64,000 nucleotides of DNA from Paracoccaceae bacterium (GCA_019911965.1 JAIOJF010000027.1:44366-108365); one strand, 5' to 3'. Positions 47,532 to 57,434 are shown, numbered from the stretch's first letter. The notes: a model not told the origin generated them from the sequence alone. Numbers and translations: made by a program.

Positions 47532-47563
47532 AAAAAGCGAGAGGGGCTTCCCGCCTCTCTCGC
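47532..47563 (-). terminator. Rho-independent terminator of aapJQMP
   Basis: On the minus strand the stem GCGAGAGAGGC / GCCCCTCTCGC (plus positions 47553-47563 and 47537-47547, one G-T/mismatch) has a 5-base loop and is followed directly by TTTTT. It starts 52 bases after the aapP stop. A textbook intrinsic terminator. Confidence 0.8.
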
Positions 47564-47614
47564 GTTCTCTCCGGGAGTGTTCCTGGAACGCGGCCGGGAA
47601 TGGCCCCGTGATGC

Positions 47615-48403
47615 TCAATGCCCCAGAATCTGGCTGAGGAACAGTTTGGTGCGGTCGCTTTTGGGGTTCTTGAAGAACTCTTTCGGTTCGTTCTGTTCGA
47701 CGATCTGGCCGTCATCCATGAAGATCACCCGGTTCGCCACCGCCTGGGCAAAGCCCATTTCGTGGGTGACGCAGAGCATGGTCATGCCCTCTTCGGCCAG
47801 TTCGATCATGGTGTCGAGGACTTCCTTGATCATCTCGGGATCGAGCGCCGAGGTCGGCTCGTCGAACAGCATGATCCTGGGCTGCATGCACAAGCTGCGG
47901 GCAATCGCCACCCGCTGCTGCTGACCGCCCGACAACTGGCCGGGATATTTCAGCGCCTGCTCGGGGATTTTCACCTTGGTCAGGTAATGCATGGCGATTT
48001 CCTCGGCCTCTTTCTTCGGGGTCTTGCGGACCCAGATCGGCGCGAGGGTACAGTTTTCCAGGATCGACAGATGCGGGAAAAGGTTGAAGTGCTGGAACAC
48101 CATGCCAACCTCGGAACGGACCTTGTCGATATTCTTAAGGTCCGACGACAGCAGCGTACCATCCACCACGATCTGGCCCTGCTGATGTTCCTCCAGCGCG
48201 TTGATGCAGCGGATCAACGTCGACTTGCCGGACCCTGACGGCCCACAGATCACGATCCGCTCGCCGCGCTGCACTGTCAGGTCGATGTCGCGCAGCACGT
48301 GGAAGGTGCCGTACCACTTGTTCATGCCGGTGATCTGGATCGCCACCTCGTCGGACACCTGCATTTGCGAGCGGTCGATGGTGCGTTCGGTTGCTTGAGA
48401 CAT
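47615..48403 (-). CDS. aapP: General L-amino-acid ABC transporter ATP-binding protein
   Basis: A 262-residue ATPase of the polar-amino-acid (GlnQ/HisP) group. Walker A is [13 protein letters not shown], the Q-loop [11 protein letters not shown], the signature [15 protein letters not shown] and Walker [16 protein letters not shown], with the H-loop in [11 protein letters not shown] at 48403 (MSQATERT) with a GGGAG ribosome-binding site; upstream in-frame starts fall inside aapM. Last gene of aapJQMP, as in Rhizobium and Rhodobacter. Confidence 0.93.
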   Translation of the reverse strand: MSQATERTIDRSQMQVSDEVAIQITGMNKWYGTFHVLRDIDLTVQRGERIVICGPSGSGKSTLIRCINALEEHQQGQIVVDGTLLSSDLKNIDKVRSEVGMVFQHFNLFPHLSILENCTLAPIWVRKTPKKEAEEIAMHYLTKVKIPEQALKYPGQLSGGQQQRVAIARSLCMQPRIMLFDEPTSALDPEMIKEVLDTMIELAEEGMTMLCVTHEMGFAQAVANRVIFMDDGQIVEQNEPKEFFKNPKSDRTKLFLSQILGH

Positions 48404-48417
48404 TTCTTGGTACTCCC

Positions 48418-49695
48418 TTAACGGTGTCCGGTCTGAAGCTTGCGCTCCAGATACATGGAATAGCGGGACATGGAGAAACAGAAGATCCAGAACATCAGCG
48501 CGATGAAGCCGTAAAGCTCCCACACGATGCCGTTCCAGTCCTGATCCGCGCGGATGGCGTTGCTGAGGCCGATCGGGTCCAGAAGGCCGATGATCGACAC
48601 CAGCGTGGTATCCTTGAACAGGCCGATAAACAGCGACACGATCGACGGGATGGTGATCTTCAGTGCCTGCGGCATGATGATCAGGCGCATCGACTTCCAG
48701 TAATCGAGGCCCAGTGCATCCGCCGCCTCGTACTGACCTTTCGGCAGCGCCGAGAGGCCACCGCGGATCACCTCGGCCATATAGGCCGACGAAAACAGCG
48801 TGACCATGATCATCACGCGAAGGATGATGTCGAACGTCGTACCCGGCGGCAGGAAGTAGTTCAACAGCGTCGACGCCACGAACAAAAGGGTGATCAGCGG
48901 CACGCCACGGATGAACTCGATAAACCCAACGCAGATCGCCTTGACCGCGATCAGGTTGGATTGCCGGCCCAGCGCCAGAAGGATGCCGATGGGCAGCGAC
49001 AGCGAAATACCGGTTATCCCGATGGTGACCGACAGCATGAAGCCGCCGAACTTGGCGCTTTCAATCGGTTCGATCGCCAGCGGCAGGATGGCCTGCAGGA
49101 TGGATGCCACGGGCGCGGCCAGGAACAACCACCACAGGACCGGTGCGATGAAGGCGACAATAGTCGCCAGCAAAGTGCCCGTCAGGGCTGGCAGATAGAT
49201 CACCGACATAGCCGCCAGGGCAAAACCGGCAATCACTGCCACCGGCAGCCAGAGCGAACCGCCCCACAACAGCCAGAACGCCAGGAACGGGAACAGCGCG
49301 CTGAACCAGACCATGCGGCGTGGCAATCCGTTGAACAGCACCGGCGCAAGCGCCACCAGCATCAGCACGAAGGTCAGGACCGGCCGCCAGTAATATTCCG
49401 ACGGGTAGAAGCCGAATACCAGTTGCGGCCAACGTTCGCGGATCACCGCCCAGCAACCGCCCTCGGCGATCTCGCGGCATTCCGCCAGCGAATTGGCGTT
49501 CCAGGTGGAAAAGAACAGCCAGGGGATAACCTCGTGCAGCACCTGGTACAGAAAGTACAGCGCCAGCAGCGTCAGGACCGAGTTTGTCACGCCGGAGAAC
49601 AGGTTCTCGCGGGCCCATTTGATCGCTCCGGTTTCGGTGATCGGCGGGTCCTGCTGCGGGACCATCTGGGTGCGGACATAGGACAGGTCAGCCAT
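48418..49695 (-). CDS. aapM: General L-amino-acid ABC transporter permease AapM
   Basis: Inner-membrane permease of 425 residues. The large N-terminal half, with extra helices and the KWARENLF region, is specific to AapM/BztC. The C-terminal half is a normal HisM-type permease domain with the EAA coupling motif [19 protein letters not shown]. It works as a heterodimer with AapQ. The start at 49695 is an ATG behind GGAGCGG. The gene lies one base from the aapQ stop and 14 bases from aapP. Confidence 0.93.
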   Translation of the reverse strand: MADLSYVRTQMVPQQDPPITETGAIKWARENLFSGVTNSVLTLLALYFLYQVLHEVIPWLFFSTWNANSLAECREIAEGGCWAVIRERWPQLVFGFYPSEYYWRPVLTFVLMLVALAPVLFNGLPRRMVWFSALFPFLAFWLLWGGSLWLPVAVIAGFALAAMSVIYLPALTGTLLATIVAFIAPVLWWLFLAAPVASILQAILPLAIEPIESAKFGGFMLSVTIGITGISLSLPIGILLALGRQSNLIAVKAICVGFIEFIRGVPLITLLFVASTLLNYFLPPGTTFDIILRVMIMVTLFSSAYMAEVIRGGLSALPKGQYEAADALGLDYWKSMRLIIMPQALKITIPSIVSLFIGLFKDTTLVSIIGLLDPIGLSNAIRADQDWNGIVWELYGFIALMFWIFCFSMSRYSMYLERKLQTGHR

Positions 49696-49696
49696 A

Positions 49697-50914
49697 TTAC
49701 CGCTCCTTCAGCTTGATTGCGTTGTTGTACCAGTTCATCACCGCCGATACCGACAGCGAAATCGTCAGGTAACAGGCCATCAGCAGCAACAGGGATTCCA
49801 TCTCGCGGCCGGTCTGGTTCAGCGTGATGCCGCCCAGCGTGCCGGTGACGTCCATGTAGCCGACGGCAATCGCCAGCGACGAGTTCTTGGTAAGGTTCAG
49901 GTATTGCGAGATCAGCGGCGGGATGATGACCCGCAGCGCCTGCGGCAGGATTACCAGTTGCATGGTGCGGCCTGGGCGAACGCCCAGCGCAAAAGCCGCT
50001 TCGGTCTGGCCGTGGCTGACCGACTGGATGCCCGAGCGCACCGCTTCGGCAATGAAGGCGGCGGTATAGAGCGACAGCGCCAGCCACAGCGCGATCAGCG
50101 AATTGCGCATGTAGATGCCGCCGGTGAAGTTGAAGCCCTTCAGCGCAGGATATTCCAGCGTGATCGGCTGGCCCATCACGAAGAAAGCCAGAACCGACGG
50201 GATCACGAAGATCGCCAGCTTGATCCAGAAGGTCGGCAGGATTTCCCCGGTCGCATCCTGACGCTTGCGCGCCCAGCGTCCGAAAAACCAGATGCCGGCC
50301 AGCGACAGAAGGAACACGATCACCACCACCATCGAGCCGGAATGCCATTCCGGGCGTGGGATGTAGAAGCCGCGATTGGTGAAGGCCACGCTGTCGCTCA
50401 GAACCATCGAGGCGGTTGCGTCATCACCGCGGAAATCCCGTGGCTGCGGCAGGCTTTCGATAAAGACCGCCATGAACAAGACGATCCACAACAGGACCGG
50501 CACGTTGCGGAAGCCCTCGATATAGACAGTCATCAGGCGGGCGACGATCCAGTTGTGGCTAAGCCGCAGGACCCCGATCACCACACCGATCACGGTGGCG
50601 GTGATACAACCCATCAAGGCCACCAGCATCGTGTTCAGCAGGCCGACTATGGCGGCCCGACCGTGGCTGGATTGCGAATCGTATTCGATAAGCTGCTGGT
50701 TGATGTCATAGCCCGACGGTTCAAACAGGAACCCGAAGCTGAGCGGCTTGCCCAGCGCGGCCAGGTTCTGCGCCGCATTGCTCAGCAACCAGGCGATGCC
50801 CAGCATGAACAGGATCAGCGCCACCGCCTGGATGGTCATTGATCGGTAACGGGTGTCGTAAATCAGTTGGCTGAGCCGGAAACCAGCTTTTTGCTGGTCG
50901 GTCATGGCAGTCAT
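49697..50914 (-). CDS. aapQ: General L-amino-acid ABC transporter permease AapQ
   Basis: Inner-membrane permease of 405 residues. It has an N-terminal helix, a long periplasmic insertion (with GYDINQQLIEYDSQSSHGRA) and a C-terminal HisQ-type domain whose EAA motif is EAVRSGIQSVSHGQTEAAFALGV. This architecture is that of AapQ/BztB rather than of short HisQ permeases. ATG at 50914 with a GGGGGGAGG site; a second ATG at 50905 is possible. A strong hairpin separates it from aapJ. Confidence 0.93.
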   Translation of the reverse strand: MTAMTDQQKAGFRLSQLIYDTRYRSMTIQAVALILFMLGIAWLLSNAAQNLAALGKPLSFGFLFEPSGYDINQQLIEYDSQSSHGRAAIVGLLNTMLVALMGCITATVIGVVIGVLRLSHNWIVARLMTVYIEGFRNVPVLLWIVLFMAVFIESLPQPRDFRGDDATASMVLSDSVAFTNRGFYIPRPEWHSGSMVVVIVFLLSLAGIWFFGRWARKRQDATGEILPTFWIKLAIFVIPSVLAFFVMGQPITLEYPALKGFNFTGGIYMRNSLIALWLALSLYTAAFIAEAVRSGIQSVSHGQTEAAFALGVRPGRTMQLVILPQALRVIIPPLISQYLNLTKNSSLAIAVGYMDVTGTLGGITLNQTGREMESLLLLMACYLTISLSVSAVMNWYNNAIKLKER

Positions 50915-51023
50915 CGGGACACGCCTCCCCCCTGTTGTCTGCGGTTTGTCAGTCGCTTCGGGAAACGTCGGTGTTCCCGTTTCAACGGACTGCCTTCCGC
51001 AAGTTCATATTTATTGGAGTCGA

Positions 51024-51050
51024 AAAGGGCGCGATCCTGTCGCGCCCTTT
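51024..51050 (-). terminator. Intra-operon hairpin between aapJ and aapQ (partial terminator)
   Basis: A perfect 11-bp stem AAAGGGCGCGA / TCGCGCCCTTT with a 5-base loop lies 13 bases after the aapJ stop. On the minus strand it is followed by only one more T and then CGACTCC, so read-through is likely. Such hairpins behind binding-protein genes stabilise the upstream message and lower permease expression. Confidence 0.7.
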
Positions 51051-51062
51051 CCGGTAGTTCGC

Positions 51063-52079
51063 TTAACGGAACGGCGGCGAGTAGATCAGACCGCCATCTT
51101 TCCATTGTGCGTTCAGGCCGCGAGCCAGCGCAATCGTCGTGGCTTCGCCGATATTGCTGTTGAAGATCTCGCCGTAATTGCCGCCGGCGGCAATCGCGTT
51201 CTTGGCCCAATCCTTGCCGAGGCCCAGCATACCGCCGAGATCACCCTCGGTGCCCAGCAGGCGGTTGATTTCCGGGTTGTTGGTGCCCTTGGCCATCTCT
51301 TCGAGATTGGCTTTGGTCACGCCCAGCTCTTCCGCCGTGATCAGTGCATTCAGGGTCCAGCGGGCGATATCGGCCCACTGATCATCGCCATGACGAACCA
51401 GCGGTCCGAGCGGCTCTTTGGAGATGATTTCCGGCAGCAGGATATGCGCGGACGGGTTCTCGAACGTGGCACGGGTGGCCGCCAGACCGGAGGCATCCGT
51501 GGTGTAAACGTCACAAGCGCCGGCAAGGTACTGCTGCTGGGCTTCGGCGTTGGTTTCGATCGGAACCGGCTCGTAGTTCATGTTGTTGGCACGGAAGTAG
51601 TCGGCCAGGTTCAGTTCGGTCGTCGTGCCGGTCTGGATGCAGACGGTTGCGCCGTCCAGTTCCTTGGCCGACGAAACGCCCAGCTCTTTCGGAACCATGA
51701 AGCCCTGACCATCGTAATAGTTGACGCCCACGAAAGTGAACTTCAGGTCAACGTCACGGCTGAACGTCCAGGTGGTGTTGCGTGCCAAGAGGTCGATCTC
51801 GCCAGAGGCAAGCGCCGTGAAGCGGGTCTTGCCGGTGGTCGGCGTGAACTTGACGGCCTGCGGATCGCCCAGAACGGCGGCAGCAACGGCGCGGCAGAAC
51901 CCGACGTCGAATCCTTCCCAATTGCCGTTCGCATCGGGCGCGGCGAAGCCGACAAGTCCGGTGGTGACACCGCACTGAAGGAATCCCTTCGCCTTTACGT
52001 CGTCCACCGTACCGGCCGAAGCCATTCCTGCCGCCAGACCTGTAAGGGTCAGGGCGCCGATTAATGCTGATTTTTTCAT
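51063..52079 (-). CDS. aapJ: General L-amino-acid ABC transporter substrate-binding protein
   Basis: Periplasmic binding protein of 338 residues, SBP_bac_3 family. The signal peptide ends near residue 22 (TGLAAGMASAGTV). The mature protein opens VDDVKAKGFLQCGVTTGLVGF and contains NWEGFDVGFCRAVAAAVLGDPQAVKF and SGEIDLLARNTTWTFSRDVDL, the amino-acid-pocket motifs of AapJ/BztA. It binds a broad range of L-amino acids. ATG at 52079. The 252 bases upstream carry no gene and hold only a weak hairpin at 52272-52297 (GAAACCTT/AAGGTTTC). Confidence 0.94.
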   Translation of the reverse strand: MKKSALIGALTLTGLAAGMASAGTVDDVKAKGFLQCGVTTGLVGFAAPDANGNWEGFDVGFCRAVAAAVLGDPQAVKFTPTTGKTRFTALASGEIDLLARNTTWTFSRDVDLKFTFVGVNYYDGQGFMVPKELGVSSAKELDGATVCIQTGTTTELNLADYFRANNMNYEPVPIETNAEAQQQYLAGACDVYTTDASGLAATRATFENPSAHILLPEIISKEPLGPLVRHGDDQWADIARWTLNALITAEELGVTKANLEEMAKGTNNPEINRLLGTEGDLGGMLGLGKDWAKNAIAAGGNYGEIFNSNIGEATTIALARGLNAQWKDGGLIYSPPFR

Positions 52080-52331
52080 GTTTACCTCTTCCTGATGGTC
52101 CGCCCGGTTAGGACGGGTCTCCGGCCTCCAGGGCCGAAATCTGATAATGTGCGAGGGAATTAATCCCCACAGCGGCTACAATTGTTCAAATCCTGACCGC
52201 AAGGTCAAGGGCACATGCCGCAACGTCCGGCAAAAGCGGTCAAAACGCACAAATCTTGCGTGAAGGTCGTTGAAACCTTCTGGAAATGAAAGGTTTCGCG
52301 GTCATTTCAGGAACCCGCAACTTGAGTGATT

Positions 52332-53048
52332 CTATACGCCAGCACGAACCAGCGCCAGGAAACGCAGCGCCTGCGCGAAACCTTCGGCGCGATTGCGGCT
52401 GTTTTGCGCCGCCTCCTCGTCGATGCCCCAAAGACCGGCCTGCCAATCCTCGTCTATCTGTGCGGTCCGCCACAATTCACCGGCGTCAAATTCGCCCGAG
52501 ACCGCCGCCAGCCCGATCACCAGCGAGCCTGGCAGGGTCACAAGATCGTGCAGCGCGGTCAGGGCGAAACTGTCATATCCATGCACAGTTTCGCGCAGGC
52601 GCGACAGGCTGGCGGCGGGCTGGGCAACCGGCATCACGCCTTCGGTTACCACCAGTGTTGCGCCATGCCGTTGCGCCAGCCAATCCAGCAGCGGGTCCCA
52701 GGCCGCCGCTTGCCTTGCAACCAGTTCCTGAGGCGACGCGGCGCGGTGGCACAGAAGGTCGCTGGCAGCATATTCGGCCAGCATATCGGCAACCTCGGCA
52801 TGTTGCAGCGCCACCTTGTCCAGCGCGGCATTGGCGCGGCGGGTCATCGGCATGGTGGCCGGCACGACATCGCCCTCCTGCGCCTGCCATTCCGCTGCCA
52901 CCGCCTCGGCCAGCGCGGCATTCGGCAGCAAGAAGTGCGATTTCGCCGGTGTCATCACCCGTCGGTCATCCAGGAGGATCTCCCAGGCATCGCCGAAGGC
53001 GGCGGCTTTTGCATCGGTCCAGAACCGTTTCTTCAGGCTGGGTTGCAT
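52332..53048 (-). CDS. ATP12 family F1-ATPase assembly chaperone
   Basis: A 238-residue homologue of the mitochondrial ATP12 chaperone, which protects the F1 alpha subunit before assembly. The opening LKKRFWTDAKAAAFGDAWEILLDDRRVMTPAK is the family hallmark (KRFW, LDGRxVKTP). EWQAQEGDVVPATMPMTRRANAALDKV and SDLLCHRA follow in the expected order. Found in alphaproteobacteria and mitochondria, which supports the taxonomic placement. ATG at 53048, just 3 bases after the RluA-type gene, so they are co-transcribed. Confidence 0.92.
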   Translation of the reverse strand: MQPSLKKRFWTDAKAAAFGDAWEILLDDRRVMTPAKSHFLLPNAALAEAVAAEWQAQEGDVVPATMPMTRRANAALDKVALQHAEVADMLAEYAASDLLCHRAASPQELVARQAAAWDPLLDWLAQRHGATLVVTEGVMPVAQPAASLSRLRETVHGYDSFALTALHDLVTLPGSLVIGLAAVSGEFDAGELWRTAQIDEDWQAGLWGIDEEAAQNSRNRAEGFAQALRFLALVRAGV

Positions 53049-53051
53049 CGC

Positions 53052-54098
53052 TTATTCCATGCCCTCGAACGGATCGACCGGGGCCCATTTGACCTGCCAG
53101 TTGAAGGTTTCCCAGGTGCTCGCCATGTGATCGGGCAAATCGGCGCTGATATGCAGCCGCTTGCCGGTGATCGGATGTTCAAACGTCAGAGAACGCGCGT
53201 GCAGGTGCAGCTTGCGGCTGATATCGCCGCCAAGCTGCGCGCCCCAGCCATCGCCCTCGTTGGTCTGGCGGTTGGTGCCGTATTTGCCGTCCCCCACCAC
53301 GGGATGGCCGATCTCGGCCATATGGGCACGCAATTGATGGGTGCGCCCTGTGATCGGCACCAGCGCCACCCAGGCGGCGCGTTTGCCGACATCCTCCAGC
53401 ACCGAATAATCGGTGGTGGCGTGTTTGGCGCCTTCGGTGGTGGCTACATCGTCGGGATGGATGCAGATCATCTTTTCGCCGGCACCGTTCGGGCCATGCG
53501 ACGGGGATTTCACCAGCCCGAAACGGATCGTGCCCATCTTCGGATGCGGGCAACCCGCCACCGCCGCCCAGTAGATCTTGCGGCTGGAGCGTGCGCGAAA
53601 CGCCTTGGTCAGCGCCGTCGCCGCCCGCCCGGTCCGCGCCAGCAGCATCACGCCCGAAGTGTCCTTGTCCAGCCGGTGCACCAGCCGGGGACGCTCGGCC
53701 AGCCCGAATTTCAGCGCATCCGCCAGGCCATCGACATGGCGCAACTGCCCCGAACCGCCCTGCGAGGCCAGACCGGGCGGCTTGTTCAGGGCAATGATGT
53801 GATCGTCGCGGTAGATCACGCAAGACTGGATCATCGCGGTATCGGCATCGGATATCTTCGATTTCGCCACCGGTGCCGGCCGCTCGCCCGGTTCCGGCAG
53901 GGGCGGAATGCGGATCATGGCGCCGGGGCCAACGCGGCTTGCGCCCTTGACCCGCCCGCCATCGACGCGGATTTCGCCCTTGCGGCACATCTTCTCGATC
54001 TGCACCTGCGAAAGCTGCGGGAAATGCTTGCGGAACCAGCGGTCCAGCCGCTGATCGGCCTCGTCCGCTCCGACGGTACGGGTGTAAGCGCCGCTCAT
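53052..54098 (-). CDS. RluA family 23S rRNA/tRNA pseudouridine synthase
   Basis: A 348-residue pseudouridine synthase. The S4 RNA-binding domain covers about residues 15-75 (LDRWFRKHFPQLSQVQIEKMCRKGEIRVDG). The catalytic motif is VHRLDKDTSGVMLLAR with the nucleophilic Asp near residue 145, and RTHQLRAHMAEIGHPVVGDGKYG follows. The S4 domain and motif suggest RluC/RluD-like activity on 23S rRNA; the exact uridine is not predictable. It starts in a 4-base overlap with crcB. Confidence 0.93.
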   Translation of the reverse strand: MSGAYTRTVGADEADQRLDRWFRKHFPQLSQVQIEKMCRKGEIRVDGGRVKGASRVGPGAMIRIPPLPEPGERPAPVAKSKISDADTAMIQSCVIYRDDHIIALNKPPGLASQGGSGQLRHVDGLADALKFGLAERPRLVHRLDKDTSGVMLLARTGRAATALTKAFRARSSRKIYWAAVAGCPHPKMGTIRFGLVKSPSHGPNGAGEKMICIHPDDVATTEGAKHATTDYSVLEDVGKRAAWVALVPITGRTHQLRAHMAEIGHPVVGDGKYGTNRQTNEGDGWGAQLGGDISRKLHLHARSLTFEHPITGKRLHISADLPDHMASTWETFNWQVKWAPVDPFEGME

Positions 54099-54478
54099 GC
54101 CAGCGCCGCCCGCATAAGCACGACGCCCAGCGCCAGCCCCAAGATCGACAGGCCGACCGACATCAGCACATAGGCCGCCACCAGCCCCATCTGGCCGCGT
54201 TCAAACAGCGTCCAGGTTTCCAGCGAGAAGGCGGAAAAGGTGGTATAGCCGCCAAGAAAGCCGGTCATCAGCAGCGCGTTCAGGTGGCCAAGCCCGCGTT
54301 GCCCGAGATAGACCACCAGCGCCCCCATCGCGAACGAGCCAAGCACATTGGCCACCATCACCCCCAGCGGGATCGCCTGAAACCCGACCAGACGCAGCAC
54401 GCCAATGCCGGTCAGATACCGCGCCGATGCCCCGACCGCCCCGCCGATGGCGACTTGCAGCAATGTCCAGAGCATCAT
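54095..54478 (-). CDS. crcB: Fluoride efflux channel CrcB/Fluc
   Basis: A 127-residue inner-membrane protein with four helices that forms a dimeric fluoride channel. GGAVGASARYLTGIG near residue 10, the GSFAMGALV segment and GFLGGYTTFSAFSLE (the sodium/fluoride-pore signature GG-x-TTFS) are present. ATG at 54478, with ATG at 54475 or TTG at 54505 as alternatives. It is coupled to the RluA-type gene by 4 bases. I did not see a convincing fluoride riboswitch in the 68 bases upstream. Confidence 0.93.
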   Translation of the reverse strand: MMLWTLLQVAIGGAVGASARYLTGIGVLRLVGFQAIPLGVMVANVLGSFAMGALVVYLGQRGLGHLNALLMTGFLGGYTTFSAFSLETWTLFERGQMGLVAAYVLMSVGLSILGLALGVVLMRAALA

Positions 54479-54573
54479 TTCGCCCCCTTTCACCAAGCCA
54501 AGCAAAGGCCCGAGGTGGCGGCGAATGTCAAGGCGGGTGGTGGGTCCATCGGGCCGGCCGCGCCGCCAATCGC

Positions 54574-55887
54574 CTAGCCGCTGCGCTTTGCCCGCAATTT
54601 CACGAAATAGTCCAGCCGCTTTTTCAACTCGCGTTCATGGCCGCGTTCGGGCGGCGTGTAGAACACCCCGCGTTTCATGCCATCGGGAAAGTAATTCTGC
54701 CCGGAAAAGCCATCCTCGGCATCGTGGTCATAGGCATAGCCGCTGCCATAGCCGATATCCTTCATCAGCCGTGTCGGCGCATTCAGGATATGCTTGGGCG
54801 GGGGTTCCGAGCCGGTCGCCCGCGCCGCCTTCATCGCCGCGCCGAAGGCCTTGTAGGCGGCGTTCGATTTCGGGGCCAGCGCCAGATAGACCACCGCCTG
54901 CGCCAGCGCCAACTCGCCCTCGGGGCTGCCCAGGCGTTCGTAAACCTCCCAGGCATGCAGGCACAGCGCCTGCGCGGCGGGATCGGCCAGCCCGATATCC
55001 TCGATCGCCATGCGGGTCAGGCGGCGGGCCAGAAAGCGCGGGTCCTCGCCACCGGCCAGCATCCGCGCCAGCCAGTAAAGCGCCGCATCCGGGTCCGAGC
55101 CGCGCACCGATTTGTGCAGGGCGGAGATCAGGTTGTAATGCTCCTCGCCCGACTTGTCGTATTTCGGTGCCCGCCGTGACAGCCTTGCCGACAGATCATC
55201 CGGGCCAATCGGCTTCTTCACCGTCCAGGAAAAGACCTGCTCCAGCAGGTTCAGCAGGGCGCGGCCATCGCCATCGGCCATTTCCAGCAGGGATTCGCGG
55301 CCCGGCCCGGTGGTCGGCAGGGCACGGCCCACCTCTTTCTCGGCCCGCTGCGCCATCAGTTCCAGATCGGCCAGCGTCAGGCGGTTCAGCACCATCACAT
55401 TTGCCCGCGACAGCAAGGCGGCGTTCAGCTCGAACGATGGGTTTTCCGTGGTCGCGCCGACCAGAACGATGGTGCCGTCTTCCATATGCGGCAGGAATCC
55501 ATCCTGCTGTGCCTTGTTGAAGCGGTGGATTTCATCGACGAACAACAGCGTGCCGCGCCCGTTCTGGCGGCGAAGGCGTGCTGCCTCGAACACCTTGCGA
55601 AGTTCCGGCACACCGGTGAAAATCGCGCTGATCTGCACGAAGGCAAGATCGGTTTCAGCCGCCAGCAGCCGCGCGATGGTGGTTTTGCCGACGCCGGGCG
55701 GCCCCCAGAAGATGATGCTGGACAGGGATTTCGCCGCCAGCATCGAGGCCAGCGGGCCATCGCCCTTCAGCAGATGGCCCTGCCCGATCACCTGGGCCAG
55801 CGTTTGCGGGCGCAGCCGGTCGGCCAGCGGACGCGACGGCGCGGGCTGGTCGGGGCGGGCGGCACCTTGATCGAACAGATCGGTCAT
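54574..55887 (-). CDS. rarA: Replication-associated recombination protein A (AAA+ ATPase, MgsA)
   Basis: A 437-residue AAA+ ATPase related to clamp loaders that acts at stalled replication forks. Walker A is WGPPGVGKTTIARL near residue 60, Walker B LFVDEIHRFNKAQQD, sensor 1 LVGATTENPSFELN, and the C-terminal MgsA_C region (YKAFGAAMKAARATGSEPPPKHILNAPTRLMKDIGYG). Length and motif order match bacterial RarA. ATG at 55887. It follows the DegQ-type gene on the same strand with a 49-base gap. Confidence 0.95.
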   Translation of the reverse strand: MTDLFDQGAARPDQPAPSRPLADRLRPQTLAQVIGQGHLLKGDGPLASMLAAKSLSSIIFWGPPGVGKTTIARLLAAETDLAFVQISAIFTGVPELRKVFEAARLRRQNGRGTLLFVDEIHRFNKAQQDGFLPHMEDGTIVLVGATTENPSFELNAALLSRANVMVLNRLTLADLELMAQRAEKEVGRALPTTGPGRESLLEMADGDGRALLNLLEQVFSWTVKKPIGPDDLSARLSRRAPKYDKSGEEHYNLISALHKSVRGSDPDAALYWLARMLAGGEDPRFLARRLTRMAIEDIGLADPAAQALCLHAWEVYERLGSPEGELALAQAVVYLALAPKSNAAYKAFGAAMKAARATGSEPPPKHILNAPTRLMKDIGYGSGYAYDHDAEDGFSGQNYFPDGMKRGVFYTPPERGHERELKKRLDYFVKLRAKRSG

Positions 55888-55936
55888 GCGGGCAGTCTAG
55901 GGCGCGGGCCGGGGCCGGGAAAGCTGCAATTGCAGA

Positions 55937-57325
55937 TCAGATTCGGAACCGCATCGACAAGGTCTGACCGCCACGCTCGATCGAGATGCTCCAGACCTTC
56001 GGGCGATCAGTTGCGGCACGGCGCACGTCCCGCACGGTGGCAATGGCGCGGTCGTTCACTTCGGTCAGGATATCACCCGACTGGAACCCGATCTGTGCCG
56101 CGAAGCCCTTCACTGAAACCACAACGACGCCAACCGCCTGCATTGACAAGTTCATTTCGGCAATCACACCGGGATTGATCTGCGCCACGACCAGGCCCTG
56201 CAACGGGCCGCTTTCGGTGATTTCGGTGGTGTCACGGGCGGGAATCTCGGGGGCCGCAATCATTGCAACCCGCGCAGTTCGGCGCGTGCCGTCGCGCAGA
56301 AAAGTAACATCGGCATCCGCGCCGATGCCTGCGACAGACATGTGATGCAGCATTTCCTGCGGCCCGTTGACCGGTCTGGACGCGAAACTGACGATCACGT
56401 CGCCAACCGCCAGACCGGCGCTCGCGAACGGACTGTCTTCGTGCAGATCGACAATCACCATGCCTTCGGGCAGCGCCAGTTCGAAGCCCTCGGCCAGGTT
56501 GCTGTCCACCGATTGCCCGATCAGCCCGGCCCAGGGCCGCACAAAGCTGGTATTGCCCGCCCGCGCCTGTTTCAGGAACGCCGCCACCAGATCGGCGGGA
56601 ATGGCGAAACCGATACCGTTCGAGCCGCCCGAGCGGGTGAGGATCGAGGTGTTGATACCGACCAGCGCCCCGGTCATGTCCACCAATGCACCGCCAGAAT
56701 TGCCGGGATTGATCGGCGCATCGGTCTGGATGAAGTAGGCCCGCGCATTGCCAAGCGCCCCGCCCGAGCGCGCGAGGCCCGAGATGATGCCACTGGACAC
56801 CGTCTGACCCACACCGAACGGATTGCCGATGGCCAGCACCAGATCGCCGACCTCGACCTGATCGCTGGGGCGCAGCGGCATCGCGGCCAGGCCCGATGCC
56901 CCTTTCAGCCGCAGCACCGCAAGATCGCTCTGCTCGTCCGCCAACAGCACCTCGGCATCAAATTCGCGCCGGTCCGCCAGCGATACCCTGATCGCGGTCG
57001 CGCCGCCGACCACATGGTAATTCGACACTACCAGCCCGTCGGACGACAGCACCACGCCTGAGCCGAGCGAGCTTTGCACGCGGTCGGTCGGCTGGCCGAA
57101 ATTCTTGAAGAAGTCGGAAAAGAACGGATCGTTGGCAAAGGGGCTGGCCTGCGCGGCAACCACGCGGCGGGCATAGATATTGACCACCGACGGGGCGGAA
57201 ATCTTCACCACCGGTGCAAAGCTCAGGCGGATTTCGCCATCGGTTGCGGGCACGCGGGTTTCGGCAAGGCTTGCGCCGCTGGCGAGGATCAGCGCGACGG
57301 CAAGGGCAAGCATCCGGGAAATCAT
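55937..57325 (-). CDS. DegP/DegQ-type periplasmic serine endoprotease
   Basis: A 462-residue HtrA protease for envelope protein quality control. The signal peptide ends near residue 22 (ILASGASLAETR). The trypsin-like domain has the triad His (VVSNYHVVGG), Asp (QSDLAVLRLKG) and Ser (PGNSGGALVD). Two PDZ domains follow (roughly residues 275-360 and 380-455; GVVVVSVKGFAAQIGFQSGDIL in the second). ATG at 57325 with an AGGAGAAA site; the in-frame extension to 57451 is non-coding in character. Which of DegP, DegQ or DegS it matches cannot be told from sequence alone. Confidence 0.92.
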   Translation of the reverse strand: MISRMLALAVALILASGASLAETRVPATDGEIRLSFAPVVKISAPSVVNIYARRVVAAQASPFANDPFFSDFFKNFGQPTDRVQSSLGSGVVLSSDGLVVSNYHVVGGATAIRVSLADRREFDAEVLLADEQSDLAVLRLKGASGLAAMPLRPSDQVEVGDLVLAIGNPFGVGQTVSSGIISGLARSGGALGNARAYFIQTDAPINPGNSGGALVDMTGALVGINTSILTRSGGSNGIGFAIPADLVAAFLKQARAGNTSFVRPWAGLIGQSVDSNLAEGFELALPEGMVIVDLHEDSPFASAGLAVGDVIVSFASRPVNGPQEMLHHMSVAGIGADADVTFLRDGTRRTARVAMIAAPEIPARDTTEITESGPLQGLVVAQINPGVIAEMNLSMQAVGVVVVSVKGFAAQIGFQSGDILTEVNDRAIATVRDVRRAATDRPKVWSISIERGGQTLSMRFRI

Positions 57326-57434
57326 CGTTTTCTCCTGCGGTGGCGATCGTGTCAGGCCACAGGATATCGCGCCCGGCGGGGCGGCTTCAACCGCATTGCG
57401 ACGGCTGGCAAAAGATTGATCGGGAAAGGATATG

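Larger units (their letters stand above)
47294..47614. other. Convergent intergenic region with several stem-loops
   Basis: This 321-base gap between the convergent napC and aapP genes has no credible coding frame. It holds a two-level hairpin (47315-47361), a second imperfect inverted repeat (47380-47469) and the aapP-side terminator (47532-47563), described separately. The concentration of inverted repeats suggests a dispersed repeat element. Confidence 0.6.

Noticed and set aside
47316..47618. 100-codon minus-strand frame between napC and aapP
   Set aside because: It runs through several inverted repeats and the terminator and resembles no protein.
48391..49716. 441-codon plus-strand frame antisense to aapM
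   Set aside because: Extremely His/Gln/Arg-rich with no motif, and fully covered by a clear permease gene.
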